This document shows, one piece after another, positions 9,242 to 17,744 of a stretch of DNA of 64,000 nucleotides. The notes under the pieces were generated by a model that saw nothing but the letters and a program-made list of their open reading frames with translations, ran no database searches and was not told the origin of the DNA. The stretch's first letter is position 1. The number at the start of each line of letters is the position of its first letter. A program made the position numbers and the translations under genes. This DNA is from Candidatus Berkiella cookevillensis. GTDB taxonomy: Bacteria; Pseudomonadota; Gammaproteobacteria; Berkiellales; Berkiellaceae. Where the stretch lies: assembly GCF_001431315.2 (NCBI RefSeq), contig NZ_LKHV02000001.1, forward strand, positions 2,850,758 through 2,914,757, written 5' to 3'.

Positions 9242-9991
9242 TTATTTGCGTGTCATTAAATTGTTCATGACTTGTCTGACATGAGCAACGTGCCTTCTTG
9301 AAACATCTAAGGCCTCATCGATACCACGCAATCGTATACAGGGTTGTCCACTCACATTTTTTTCGAGTGCAAGAATGTAATCTAGTGCTATCAAACAATT
9401 TCGATGAATCCGCAAAAATTTGCCTGGAAATTCAGTTTCAAGCTCTTTGAGTGTATCCTCGATTAACACTTCACCTTCTTTGTGACGCACTGTGACATAT
9501 TTGTGTTCTGCTCGAAAATAATAAATATCTGGAACGGGGATCAAGACAATCCCTTTTCTGGTTCTAGAACTGATATGTGTTCTCGCTTTAATCGAACCAT
9601 CTTCTTTTTTATTGAGTGCTTTCCATTGAACTTTGTTCGGTCGCACTGCTTTGCCGAGTGCTTCTTTTAATCTGTCAGAGCGGACAGGTTTAAGTAAATA
9701 ATCAACTGCATGCACTTTGAATGCTTCAATCGCATATTCATCATAAGCGGTCGTGAAAATAATGGCCGGTGGCTCATCCATACCCACAAGGTGCCTTGCC
9801 ACTTCTAAGCCATCCATGCCTGGCATACGAATATCAAGCAATACAATATCAGGCGTTAATTCGTCGATCTTTTGTAATGCTTCATGGCCATTAGTCGCCT
9901 GGCCAACAACTTGATGCTCCTCAAATTCACTTAGGATTCTAAGAATTCTATCTCTTGCCAAATCTTCATCATCAACAATTAAAACACGCAT
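9242..9991 (-). CDS. algR: AlgR/LytR-type response regulator
   Basis: A 249-residue two-component regulator: a receiver domain (residues about 1-118, acidic pocket D8-D9, phospho-acceptor Asp53 in LLDIRMPGMDG, switch Thr80/81, Lys101 in LLKPV) followed by a LytTR DNA-binding domain (about 140-245, with KYVTVRHKEGEVLIEDTLKEL on its core). It sits 34 bp downstream of its sensor gene and just upstream of hemC, the same neighbourhood as Pseudomonas algZ-algR-hemC. In Pseudomonas AlgR controls alginate, twitching and virulence genes. No alginate genes are seen here, so the target set is unknown. Confidence 0.88.
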   Translation of the reverse strand: MRVLIVDDEDLARDRILRILSEFEEHQVVGQATNGHEALQKIDELTPDIVLLDIRMPGMDGLEVARHLVGMDEPPAIIFTTAYDEYAIEAFKVHAVDYLLKPVRSDRLKEALGKAVRPNKVQWKALNKKEDGSIKARTHISSRTRKGIVLIPVPDIYYFRAEHKYVTVRHKEGEVLIEDTLKELETEFPGKFLRIHRNCLIALDYILALEKNVSGQPCIRLRGIDEALDVSRRHVAHVRQVMNNLMTRK

Positions 9992-10025
9992 TTGCCGGTC
10001 CTTTCATGTGTATATGAATACTGAA

Positions 10026-11090
10026 CTAAACACCCCCCTTAATATAGGGGAACAACACTTTGACCTCATACAATTCATCTGTTTTGTTCACGATAAGTTT
10101 TGCATGACTTCCAAATAATAAGTTTAGCCTATGTCTGATATTTGCCATAGCGATTTGGTTTCCATGTGTTTTTATACCACCCTCTTGTTTAGGCACTGGA
10201 TTTACAATCGTAATACAAACCATATTGCCACTCATGGTTCCTAATACAGTGATAGCGCCACCTTGAGGCAAGGGCTGAATACCATGATAAATTGCATTTT
10301 CAACCAATGGTTGCAAGGTTAGCATCGGAATAGCAGCATCCTGAGGCACACGTTGCAAATCCACGTCTAAGGTCAACCGATTACCCAATCTGAGTCCTTC
10401 AATCCGCAAATAGTTCCGGCATAAGATCCATTCCTCAGACAACGGAACCATAGAACCTGATTGCTTCAGGCTTGCTCTAAAAAGTTCCGATAAATCCTCA
10501 ACAGCCTGCTCCGCGAGATCGGCATCTGTACGAATTAAGCTTGCAATGATATTCATGCTATTAAATAAGAAATGGGGTCGTATACGTGCCTGCAATGCTT
10601 CAACACGCGCTTGACTTTCTAATTCGATACGTTGCTTCCATTGTTGCTGAACATAAAAATAGCGCAATGCAACCAATGATAAAATAGCTGAAATAGCTGA
10701 GCAACGAAAAACAAACTGGCCAATGGTTTCGGGAACACTCCCCCATTGATAGTCTATGGAAATCAGGAAGTATTGTGCCGTTGCAGAGATAATGGTGGTT
10801 GTTAACACAATCATGAAATACGCTACTACAGCTGACCAAAAGAGTGGCAGCTTAGACAGCCAACGCTTCGACAAACAAAGCACGCCCGCACTTGTCAAAG
10901 CTATCCATTGCACAAAAACAGACAACAAACCAAGCTCATCCCAAGACTCACTGAGCTTATCACCCGTTGCCAAAATTAACATAAAAGCAATGAGCTGAGC
11001 GCCAATAGATAAAATAAATACCGAAGTAACCGAACAAAAATTCGGAAGAAAAAATGTATATTCTTTATTATCGGTTACCGATTCCGACAT
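10026..11090 (-). CDS. algZ: AlgZ/LytS-like sensor histidine kinase
   Basis: A membrane histidine kinase of the His_kinase/LytS class that partners the LytTR regulator encoded just downstream. The N-terminal half holds several hydrophobic segments (about four to six spans up to residue ~145), then a short coiled stretch and the phospho-acceptor His173 in RIRPHFLFNSMN. The ATP-binding half shows PLVENAIYHG (N-box-like) and IANIRHRL. The ATG at 11090 is preferred over a TTG six codons earlier. The pair is transcribed toward hemC. The signal sensed cannot be read from the sequence. Confidence 0.86.
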   Translation of the reverse strand: MSESVTDNKEYTFFLPNFCSVTSVFILSIGAQLIAFMLILATGDKLSESWDELGLLSVFVQWIALTSAGVLCLSKRWLSKLPLFWSAVVAYFMIVLTTTIISATAQYFLISIDYQWGSVPETIGQFVFRCSAISAILSLVALRYFYVQQQWKQRIELESQARVEALQARIRPHFLFNSMNIIASLIRTDADLAEQAVEDLSELFRASLKQSGSMVPLSEEWILCRNYLRIEGLRLGNRLTLDVDLQRVPQDAAIPMLTLQPLVENAIYHGIQPLPQGGAITVLGTMSGNMVCITIVNPVPKQEGGIKTHGNQIAMANIRHRLNLLFGSHAKLIVNKTDELYEVKVLFPYIKGGV

Positions 11091-11130
11091 ACTCAAACCC
11101 CAATTCAAGTCTCAATGACGGCCTTACTAA

Positions 11131-11150
11131 AAGAAGCTGTTTCAAAAATG
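11131..11150. repeat. Solo end similar to the MITE-like repeat
   Basis: This 20-bp stretch reads AAGAAGCTGT then TTCAAAAATG and matches the inverted terminus of the element at 15645-15780 with one or two substitutions. It lies 40 bp upstream of the algZ start. No partner terminus was found nearby, so it is either a remnant or a chance match. The rest of the 11091-11323 gap holds a 9-bp inverted repeat (11268-11276 with 11309-11317) with a long loop and nothing else recognisable. Confidence 0.35.
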
Positions 11151-11323
11151 TCATTTATTGAATATATATCCTGTCCACAATTCAAATACAATGACGATAA
11201 ACACTCTTATAGGTTTTCGGTCAATCTTGTAGAAAATAAACTCATCTTTATACAGTGATCTAATTTTGTACATGAGTCCTCAGAGATACAGTCTTCGTGC
11301 TCATAACCCTCATGTACTTTTAC

Positions 11324-12019
11324 TCAATCTTTTAAAATCTGCTTAATCCACGCCCCCAGATCATAGAATTCTTCCATACAAACCATATGTGCCATAGGAT
11401 AACTATTGAAAATGGGATTAAAACCCACACTTTCTAAAATGTTACTTGCTTGCTGCCCTTGAAAATAAGGCACCATAGGATCCATCAATCCATGTGCCAT
11501 GAAAATGGGTAGATCCGAATTATTGGGGTGTATTTCTGCTGACAATGCCTTATGCAGCAGAAGATAACCGGATAAGCAGGCAACGCCTGCCAATGTTTTG
11601 GGATATCGAGTAGCGCAATGTAAAGCCATCGCACCGCCTTGTGAAAATCCCATTAAAATAATTCTTTGGCTCTCAATACCCTGCGCAAGTTCATGATCCA
11701 GCAGACTCATAATATTTTTTTCTGATTGCCGTATACCTTCTTCGTCTTGTCGCTGCATAATATTGAAATCTTTGATGTCATACCACGCAGGCATCCACAG
11801 CCCACCGTTTAGCCCAATGGGAATTTCCTCTGCATGTGGAAAAATAAAACGAATACGATGATTATCTGGTAACTGTAAAAAAGGTAAAACATCTTCAAAA
11901 TCATGGCCAGACGATCCCAAGCCATGCAACCAGATCACGCTTGCGGTTGCAGGGTGTGCGGGTTCTAAAACAATTTTTTCAAGTAAAGTAGTCTGCACAA
12001 TTCTAACCTTATTAAGCAA
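11324..12019 (-). CDS. Alpha/beta-hydrolase carboxylesterase (phospholipase/carboxylesterase family)
   Basis: A 231-residue cytosolic serine hydrolase of the EstB / acyl-protein-thioesterase-like family. Motifs: SVIWLHGLGSSGHDF (oxyanion region), nucleophile Ser in GFSQGGAMAL, Asp in HGLMDPMVPY, His in PMAHMVCMEE. The family hydrolyses short-chain esters and, in some members, lysophospholipids or acyl-thioesters; the substrate here is unknown. The frame opens with TTG at 12019; a GTG seven codons further in (11998), with AAGG upstream, is an equally good start. The gene is single and transcribed away from lptM-lysA. Confidence 0.88.
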   Translation of the reverse strand: MLNKVRIVQTTLLEKIVLEPAHPATASVIWLHGLGSSGHDFEDVLPFLQLPDNHRIRFIFPHAEEIPIGLNGGLWMPAWYDIKDFNIMQRQDEEGIRQSEKNIMSLLDHELAQGIESQRIILMGFSQGGAMALHCATRYPKTLAGVACLSGYLLLHKALSAEIHPNNSDLPIFMAHGLMDPMVPYFQGQQASNILESVGFNPIFNSYPMAHMVCMEEFYDLGAWIKQILKD

Positions 12020-12168
12020 CTAACCTCACTACTTGGTGTTGTACAACGCAAGTAGTGACCAACTAACTATCTTCAATTTTCTTGTCATCACTTCAAACAC
12101 TTTGCTAAGCCATCGATTATTGTGTAAAGTTCCCTAAGCAAATCAACTAAAGGCACTCGTTTCATAGA

Positions 12169-12312
12169 ATGAATACTCAAAAAATCCGCTCTTATTTCTC
12201 TTTTGGGGGCATTTGCGCAATAGTGCTACTGTGCTCACTACTGATAAGCTGTGGACAAACGGGTCCCCTGACCTTGCCTGATACAAAGGCGGAGTATTAT
12301 GGACCACTTTAA
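12169..12312 (+). CDS. lptM: LptM (YifL) small outer-membrane lipoprotein
   Basis: A 47-residue lipoprotein. It has a charged start (MNTQKIR), a hydrophobic segment, the lipobox L-I-S-C with Cys28, and then the family signature CGQTGPLTLP, matching the CGxxGPLxxP of YifL/LptM. In E. coli LptM helps the LPS translocon LptDE fold with correct disulfides. The stop overlaps the start of lysA by 14 bp, the usual yifL-lysA arrangement, so translation is probably coupled. Confidence 0.88.
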   Translation: MNTQKIRSYFSFGGICAIVLLCSLLISCGQTGPLTLPDTKAEYYGPL

Positions 12313-13543
12313 TTACCAACACCATGCACTTTACGCAGAAGGTGTCTGTCTAAAAGAGATCATAGAAAAAGTTGGTAGCCCCTGTTATGTCTATTCTGCT
12401 GCAACACTGACTCGGCATTATCAAGTCTTCGACGCTGCATTTACAGATCAACCGCATAAAATTTGTTATGCAGTGAAAGCAAACAGTAATTTAGCTGTGT
12501 TAAATCTATTGGCTTCTTTAGGCGCAGGTTTTGATGTGGTTTCTCAAGGTGAACTCATGAGAGTCATCGCTGCCGGCGGCGATCCAACACAGGTTGTCTT
12601 TTCAGGTGTCGGAAAAAGACCCGATGAGATCGCATTTGCACTCAAACACAACATTTATTGCTTCAACGTCGAATCATTGGCTGAGCTAGACTGTATACAG
12701 CAAATCGCACATCATTTGAATGTGCGCGCACCCATTGCACTTCGCATTAACCCAGACATCGATGCCAAAAGCCATCCCTATGTTGTCACTGGCCTTAAAG
12801 AAAGTAAATTTGGCATTGCTTATGAGGACGCAATATCGGCATATAAAAAAGCTTCGAATTTAGCTAATATCCAAATAAGAGGCCTAGACTATCACATTGG
12901 ATCGCAGTTAGTGGAACTCTCGCCTTTTATTGAAGCCATTCATCGTATGAACGAGCTGATTCTTAAATTGCAATCACTTGGCATCACATTGCAACATTTA
13001 GATATTGGGGGTGGCCTCGGTGTTGTTTATCAAAAAGAAACACCCCCTCTACCGGATGAATATGCGCGCGCCATCCTAAAAAATTGCCCCTATCAAGATC
13101 TCACACTCATTATTGAACCTGGAAGAGCCATTGCAGCCAATGCAGGCATTTTAATTACCCAAGTTCTCTATTTAAAAGAATCTGCACACAAAAATTTCTG
13201 CATTGTGGATGCAGGCATGAATGATTTATTAAGACCTGCACTTTATTCTGCATGGCAAGAAATTATTCCCATTGAACGCCTGAACGAGCAAGAGGCAATA
13301 ATTTATGATGTTGTGGGACCTGTGTGTGAAAGCGGGGATTTTTTAGGCAAAAATCGCGTGCTCGCAATAAAACAAGGTGACTACCTTGCTGTTCGTTCTG
13401 CGGGTGCTTATGGATTTGTCATGAGTTCAAACTATAACACTCGCCCCAGAATTGCTGAAGTGATGGTCAAAGACAAGCAATATAAAATTGTCAGAGAACG
13501 TGAAACAATAGAACATTTATATCGTAATGAACATATTTGGTAA
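12299..13543 (+). CDS. lysA: Diaminopimelate decarboxylase
   Basis: LysA converts meso-diaminopimelate to lysine with PLP. The 414-residue protein has the PLP lysine Lys60 in CYAVKANSNLAV, the glycine-rich phosphate-binding loop LDIGGGLGVVY, EPGRAIAANAG, and the C-terminal CESGDFLGK motif contributing the active-site cysteine across the dimer. It overlaps lptM upstream and dapF downstream. With DapF it completes the end of the lysine pathway. Confidence 0.96.
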   Translation: MDHFNYQHHALYAEGVCLKEIIEKVGSPCYVYSAATLTRHYQVFDAAFTDQPHKICYAVKANSNLAVLNLLASLGAGFDVVSQGELMRVIAAGGDPTQVVFSGVGKRPDEIAFALKHNIYCFNVESLAELDCIQQIAHHLNVRAPIALRINPDIDAKSHPYVVTGLKESKFGIAYEDAISAYKKASNLANIQIRGLDYHIGSQLVELSPFIEAIHRMNELILKLQSLGITLQHLDIGGGLGVVYQKETPPLPDEYARAILKNCPYQDLTLIIEPGRAIAANAGILITQVLYLKESAHKNFCIVDAGMNDLLRPALYSAWQEIIPIERLNEQEAIIYDVVGPVCESGDFLGKNRVLAIKQGDYLAVRSAGAYGFVMSSNYNTRPRIAEVMVKDKQYKIVRERETIEHLYRNEHIW

Positions 13544-13578
13544 ATAAAATGCAAAATGTGCTTGAGGACTTGCCGCTG

Positions 13579-14454
13579 ATGAAGAAGAAGATTAGATTTG
13601 TAAAAATGCAAGCACTGGGAAATGATTTCGTCATTTTAGACAGAATTACTCAATCACTTACGATTACGCCTGATCTGATTGCAAAAATTGGACATCGACA
13701 ATTGGGCGTTGGCTGCGACCAAATACTCATTGTAGATCCACCTTCTCAGCCTGACTATGATTTTAACTATCGAATCTTTAATGCAAATGGAGATGAAGTA
13801 GAACAATGTGGCAACGGTGCAAGATGTTTCGGACGCTATGTATACGAAAAAGGCTTAACAGACAAAAACTATTTAACCATTGGTTGCCTAGCAAGCCCCA
13901 TCTATATTGATTTGAGCGATCCCATGCGTATTGAAGTTTTATTGGGCAAGCCAAAGTTTCCACCTAGCGCTAAAGACTTTCATATAAATACACAAAAAGT
14001 AAATGCGTTGGGACGTTACAAAGTTTCAATTTATAAAACAGATAAAGATGTAACGCTCTTATCGATTGGTAATCCGCATTGTGTGATGTCTGTTTCAAAT
14101 GTGAAAGACACAAGGGTCGCCTCAATCGGAAAGTCATTGCAAAATGATCCCATCTTCCCTAAGGGCGTCAATGTGAGCTTTGTTGAAGTGCTTGCCAGAA
14201 ATCATATTAAGCTTAGAGTCTATGAAAGAGGTGTGGGTGAAACACAAGCCTGTGGTACAGCTGCCTGTGCAGCGGTTATTGCCGGCGTCACTCAAGGTGA
14301 ATTAAATACTTCTGTACAAGTTGACATGCCAGGTGGCAGTTTGTCTGTGAATTATGACACGCAAAAAGGCGTGAGTATTACCGGAAACACGCATACAGTC
14401 TTTGAAGGTGCATTTGTCATTAACCAAACTGATGAATATGAGTTTGCGTTTTAA
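13579..14454 (+). CDS. dapF: Diaminopimelate epimerase
   Basis: DapF interconverts LL- and meso-diaminopimelate, feeding LysA and peptidoglycan synthesis. Both catalytic cysteines are visible, in EQCGNGARCFG and TQACGTAACAAV, as are MQALGNDFVILD and the NPHCV segment. I place the start at ATG 13579 (291 residues, KKKIRFVKMQ...) because GAGG lies 11 bp upstream and homologues begin just before this point. An in-frame ATG at 13537 would overlap lysA by 7 bp and add 14 residues. Confidence 0.94.
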   Translation: MKKKIRFVKMQALGNDFVILDRITQSLTITPDLIAKIGHRQLGVGCDQILIVDPPSQPDYDFNYRIFNANGDEVEQCGNGARCFGRYVYEKGLTDKNYLTIGCLASPIYIDLSDPMRIEVLLGKPKFPPSAKDFHINTQKVNALGRYKVSIYKTDKDVTLLSIGNPHCVMSVSNVKDTRVASIGKSLQNDPIFPKGVNVSFVEVLARNHIKLRVYERGVGETQACGTAACAAVIAGVTQGELNTSVQVDMPGGSLSVNYDTQKGVSITGNTHTVFEGAFVINQTDEYEFAF

Positions 14455-14497
14455 GACTGACTTTTGGTATTCTCTTTAAATTTTAAGTTATTACTCT

Positions 14498-15001
14498 ATG
14501 AAATTTAGCACTCGGCGCATTTATAGCCTACTTGCCTGCTTTGCCCTATTTTTTTTTGGCATATCCTTATTGCTCCAATATCAGTTTGGATTAATACCCT
14601 GCTCACTCTGCCTCATCGCTCGCTCTATTATGTTTCTCACGGGCATCCTATTTGCTATTGCAGCGCTCCATAATCCTGACGACGGCATTGCCAAAGTTAT
14701 CTATCTCATCAGCGGCGGTATTTTGATTGCATTGGGGCTTACTGTCACTGTAAGACACATTTGGATTCTACAATTACCCCCACACCTTGTACCCTCTTGC
14801 ACACCTGGACTTGATTATTTATTTGAGACCTTACCCATGTTTGAGGCAATTTTGGTGATTTTAAAAGGTGCAGGTGAATGTGCTGAATCCCAAGAACAGT
14901 TCTTAGGACTTTCTCTGCCACTGTGGACAATGCTTGCTTTTATTCTTCTCGGTCTGGGAAGTATTTGGGCTTATTTTCAAACAAAAAAAAGGGTAGCTTA
15001 A
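14498..15001 (+). CDS. dsbB: Disulfide bond formation protein DsbB
   Basis: A 167-residue inner-membrane quinone reductase that re-oxidises DsbA. Four membrane spans are visible (about 10-28, 40-58, 68-86, 140-160). The first periplasmic cysteine pair is the CSLC motif at 35-38. The second pair is Cys101 in VPSCTPG and Cys127 in GAGECAE. The substrate DsbA is encoded at 30029-30793. The final codons overlap a strong hairpin that continues past the stop. Confidence 0.93.
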   Translation: MKFSTRRIYSLLACFALFFFGISLLLQYQFGLIPCSLCLIARSIMFLTGILFAIAALHNPDDGIAKVIYLISGGILIALGLTVTVRHIWILQLPPHLVPSCTPGLDYLFETLPMFEAILVILKGAGECAESQEQFLGLSLPLWTMLAFILLGLGSIWAYFQTKKRVA

Positions 15002-15011
15002 GAAGCTACCC
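14983..15011 (-). terminator. Intrinsic terminator for minus-strand transcription
   Basis: A perfect 9-bp stem, GGGTAGCTT (14991-14999) with AAGCTACCC (15003-15011), has a 3-nt loop. On the minus strand it is followed by eight T (14983-14990), an excellent terminator for RNA coming from the 15.0-15.8 kb region. On the plus strand only a short T-run follows, so it is weaker for dsbB. The hairpin overlaps the dsbB stop codon. Confidence 0.75.
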
Positions 15012-15069
15012 CTTTATGTCATCCTTTACATCGCTTTTCAAACAATCAGAGAACCAATATCCATGCTTT

Positions 15070-15207
15070 TTATTTAGCTGTCCTTACTACAAGTTCATCT
15101 GCAGCGATAAATCCCTTAAGATTCATTAACACACTATCCCTGTAAAACGGCAGTCCCTTGCCTGGGATGCTGGAAACATGTCCATGTAAGCCAGCAACGC
15201 TATCCAT
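15070..15207 (-). CDS. Possible small protein of 45 residues, unknown
   Basis: An uncharacterised minus-strand reading frame. ATG at 15207 has AAGGA at a 5-bp spacing, a good ribosome site. The product begins MDSVAGLHGHVSSIPGKG and ends DELVVRTAK. There is no signal peptide or clear membrane segment. A minus-strand terminator 60 bp downstream supports transcription in this direction. In-frame codons without a stop continue about 15 residues upstream of the ATG, so it could be the tail of a decayed longer gene. I do not recognise the family. Confidence 0.4.
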   Translation of the reverse strand: MDSVAGLHGHVSSIPGKGLPFYRDSVLMNLKGFIAADELVVRTAK

Positions 15208-15644
15208 CTCAATCCTTGATTTGGATGTCTTCAGAGTAACAAAAATTAATCTTTACTCAAGCTACTCAGCATCGTGCAAATTTAACACTGTGATGCCGAC
15301 TTCAAAACTGAACTCGAATTATCTAATACGAATCAGCTACTTAGTTAATTCTTTAAGTAAGATGTGATTTATTTAGCAAAGAACAAATGGCGATTCTTCC
15401 ACACAACCTTGAGATATTGCTTACAAACCCTCGAGCAATAGTTAGTCGATCTTAAAAAAATATTTTATTGGTTTACTAAATACCTTGACTATTAGGGTCA
15501 TCAAGCTTTACTTATTGATATGAGGGCAAAACAAAAACGTATTCGATGTTGGTATTCACGAAGCACATGAAAATTAACTGGAAAAATCTCAAAGGCAGCA
15601 CCTAAAATATCATGCAGTGCCAGTTAACTTAAATGTATGAAGAC
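15208..15644. other. Gene-poor intergenic DNA
   Basis: About 440 bp of AT-rich sequence between the small minus-strand frame and the MITE-like element. Both strands carry frequent stops. No RNA gene, strong terminator or transposase remnant was recognised. It may hold the promoter of the minus-strand transcript. Confidence 0.5.
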
Positions 15645-15780
15645 TAGAAGCTGTCTTAAAAAGAGTAACTTTTCGTTCAGCCAAGACGCAGATTTTTTAA
15701 GCAATGAAATTTACACAAGTGTAAATGAGCAGCCTGCAACGAAGGATCAACTAAAAATGGTATTTTTGAGACAGCTTCTA
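15645..15780. mobile_element. 136-bp MITE-like element with terminal inverted repeats
   Basis: The left end reads TAGAAGCTGTCTTAAAAAG and the right end is its reverse complement apart from one internal base and the last base (TTTTTGAGACAGCTTCTA). Both boundaries are TA, consistent with a TA target. Inside is a further inverted repeat, ATTTACAC (15709-15716) with GTGTAAAT (15719-15726). There is no coding capacity. It sits just upstream of rsd; a degenerate single end occurs at 11131-11150. Confidence 0.6.
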
Positions 15781-15822
15781 ATCCTTGCTGGTTCGCCCCC
15801 CCCACTTAATTAGGAGGAAACC

Positions 15823-16299
15823 ATGAATTCACTCACGACGCTAAGCACTGGCGCTGAACTGAAACATTCTTTAAAGCAATGGCTGAAACTAAGACAAGAG
15901 TTAATTATTCAATTTAATACGCTGTGCCAATTAAGGCCTTTTTTAAACAGCAAAGATACCTCTTATTTAGAGGGATCTCTCATTACTTTTTGTCAATTAC
16001 TCTTAGATTATATGTCGATGGGACATTTTCAAATGTTTGAAAAACTACTCGCCAACATTGAAAATGTATCTACAATGCGAGAGATTCAAGCCTCTCATTT
16101 CGAAGCTTTGAAAACAACAACACTTAATGCCTTGAACTTTAGCGATAGCTACTCAACGCATTTTAAAGCAGACACTTTAGAAAGGGATTTAAGCCAGCTT
16201 GGCGAAGAACTGGCTTTAAGATTTGATCTAGAAGACGATTTAATTCGACTTTATCCAAAAAGACCACAAATGAGCGCCTTGAAGCAAACAGGGAGTTAG
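15823..16299 (+). CDS. rsd: Rsd/AlgQ-family anti-sigma70 protein
   Basis: A 158-residue helical protein, the same length as E. coli Rsd. Diagnostic segments line up: [36 protein letters not shown] and [15 protein letters not shown]. Rsd binds the housekeeping sigma factor in stationary phase; Pseudomonas AlgQ is the orthologue and influences virulence genes. A strong AGGAGGAAACC ribosome site precedes the ATG. It converges with the ferredoxin gene, the two ends overlapping by 4 bp. An AlgP-like gene lies beyond the ferredoxin gene. Confidence 0.88.
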   Translation: MNSLTTLSTGAELKHSLKQWLKLRQELIIQFNTLCQLRPFLNSKDTSYLEGSLITFCQLLLDYMSMGHFQMFEKLLANIENVSTMREIQASHFEALKTTTLNALNFSDSYSTHFKADTLERDLSQLGEELALRFDLEDDLIRLYPKRPQMSALKQTGS

Positions 16300-16619
16300 T
16301 CTTCTAAAAACTTTCTTTTGCCTTCAACGCCTTCCCAATCTTTTGCGTCTGGAAGTGCATCTTTATGCGTTGTAATGGAAGGCCAAATTTTTGCTTTCTC
16401 TGCATTGATGGCTAAAAAATCTGCCTGATCATCTGGCAAATCATCTTCTGAACAAATAGCTTCTATAGGGCATTCAGGCTCACACAATGCACAGTCAATA
16501 CATTCATCTGGATCAATGACCAAGAAATTAGGTCCCTCGTGGAAACAATCAACAGGACACACCTCTACGCAATCAGTATATTTACACTTAATACAGTTTT
16601 CAGTTACTACAAATGTCAT
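16296..16619 (-). CDS. fdxA: 7Fe ferredoxin (3Fe-4S/4Fe-4S), FdxA type
   Basis: A 107-residue ferredoxin. The N-terminal half carries the cysteine pattern of the Azotobacter ferredoxin I group: [21 protein letters not shown] and then [16 protein letters not shown], giving one 3Fe-4S and one 4Fe-4S cluster. The C-terminal extension is also typical. I chose ATG 16619 because it gives the canonical MTFVVTENC start with AGAGG upstream; the frame can be read 18 codons further with no support. The product is a plausible electron partner for Fpr. Confidence 0.93.
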   Translation of the reverse strand: MTFVVTENCIKCKYTDCVEVCPVDCFHEGPNFLVIDPDECIDCALCEPECPIEAICSEDDLPDDQADFLAINAEKAKIWPSITTHKDALPDAKDWEGVEGKRKFLED

Positions 16620-16786
16620 GGAGAGCCTCTTGCTAAAAATAGTGCCACGACAGTGTAACATATGTCTAGCCATTCCCCTAGCTTTAGACTTGACAAGAAA
16701 ATATTTTTTAAAAAAATTAAAAAAAGTAATTAGCTCACTGTATAATGCAAAATCTCTACAAAACGCGTAAATCCGAGGAGTTTGGC

Positions 16787-17620
16787 ATGCCTAAGCTAAA
16801 AAAAGCATCTGCTAAAGTGGCAGATCTTAAATCAACCAAGCGTCAAGCAAATAAAACGAATAAAAAAGATCAAGGTGCAGCATTACACCAAGTGCTTTCT
16901 AACAGCCTTTCTCAATTAAATGAATACTGGAAAAAGCAAAGCGATGCCGCTAAAAAGCAAATAGGTGTTGCTCGTGCTGAATTAAAGAAAGCTCAAGATA
17001 AGGCCAAAGCGCTAAAATCAGACAAAAGCAAAAAAGTTAGTGGAAAAGCTAAAAATGCTCAAGCTGATAAAACACAACAGCTCTTTGTTAAACAACAGCA
17101 AGCATTAGAGAAAGCTAAGCTTTCCTTGATTGAAGCCAAACAACAGCAACAACATGCTCAACTACAAGCCAAAAAATATGCTGAGCTGAATAAAACCACT
17201 ACGGTGCTTGAAAAAGAGACCCTAAAGCAAATCGCTCAATCGAATAAGGCTGCCAAGGAAGAAGCAAAAGCAACCACAGCCAAAGCTGCTGCTAAACCAG
17301 CAAAAGCAACAAAAGACAAAACCGCGAAAGAGAAAACCACAGTTGCTGCAGCCAAACCTAAAAAAGCGACAGCGGCTAAAGCAAAAAAAACTGCCCCTAA
17401 ACTCAAAAAGCCTGCCCGCAAAGCTAAAGCAGCCACTATCGCCGCTGAAAGCACTGAAGAAATAATGGACATTTTTGAAGAAAAACCTGATTTTTCAGAT
17501 ATCACAGAACAGAACGTATCTGAAGAACAGACCAACTACGAAGATGCTCTAGATGCAGAAATGGATGAGCTGAATACAGAATTTGTCGAAGAAGAAGAAT
17601 ACGACGAATTTAACGACTAG
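16787..17620 (+). CDS. algP: AlgP-like Lys/Ala-rich histone H1-like protein
   Basis: A 277-residue low-complexity protein. Residues 1-30 are basic; about 30-160 form a coiled coil rich in K, A, Q and E; about 160-220 hold [16 protein letters not shown] repeats like eukaryotic histone H1 tails; the last 50 residues are strongly acidic (ending [10 protein letters not shown]). The arrangement of an [16 protein letters not shown] N-terminus and KPAK repeats resembles Pseudomonas AlgP, also located near algQ. It probably binds DNA, but this is inferred from composition. ATG 16787, with GAGG 8 bp upstream, is preferred to an in-frame ATG 14 codons earlier. Confidence 0.65.
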   Translation: MPKLKKASAKVADLKSTKRQANKTNKKDQGAALHQVLSNSLSQLNEYWKKQSDAAKKQIGVARAELKKAQDKAKALKSDKSKKVSGKAKNAQADKTQQLFVKQQQALEKAKLSLIEAKQQQQHAQLQAKKYAELNKTTTVLEKETLKQIAQSNKAAKEEAKATTAKAAAKPAKATKDKTAKEKTTVAAAKPKKATAAKAKKTAPKLKKPARKAKAATIAAESTEEIMDIFEEKPDFSDITEQNVSEEQTNYEDALDAEMDELNTEFVEEEEYDEFND

Positions 17621-17643
17621 CCTCCCTTGTGCAAATGCGCATA

Positions 17644-17672
17644 AAAAAAGCCAGCGAAATGCTGGCTTTTTT
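17644..17672. terminator. Bidirectional intrinsic terminator
   Basis: Stem AAAAAAGCCAGC (17644-17655) pairs with GCTGGCTTTTTT (17661-17672) around a 5-nt loop. T-runs follow on both strands. It ends the AlgP-like gene on the plus strand and the HAD/dehydrogenase pair on the minus strand. Confidence 0.85.
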
Positions 17673-17744
17673 GTATCTCTCGCTTTCTATCCTCTTACTT
17701 GGCTTCTCGCCCATTTTTCAGATTGTTAGCTAGCATTCTTCTTA

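Noticed and set aside
11268..11317. Inverted repeat GTACATGAG/CTCATGTAC downstream of the esterase gene as a terminator
   Set aside because: The 32-nt loop is too long and the T-run is on the wrong strand for the esterase transcript.
15158..15367. A 69-residue plus-strand frame in the gap after dsbB
   Set aside because: Cys/Ser/Leu-rich with no ribosome site; it overlaps the minus-strand small frame, which agrees with the terminator orientation.
17236..17535. A 99-residue hydrophobic frame antisense to the AlgP-like gene
   Set aside because: Arises as the complement of a Lys/Ala-rich coding region (Lys codons read as Phe, Ala as Gly/Ser/Arg); no independent support.
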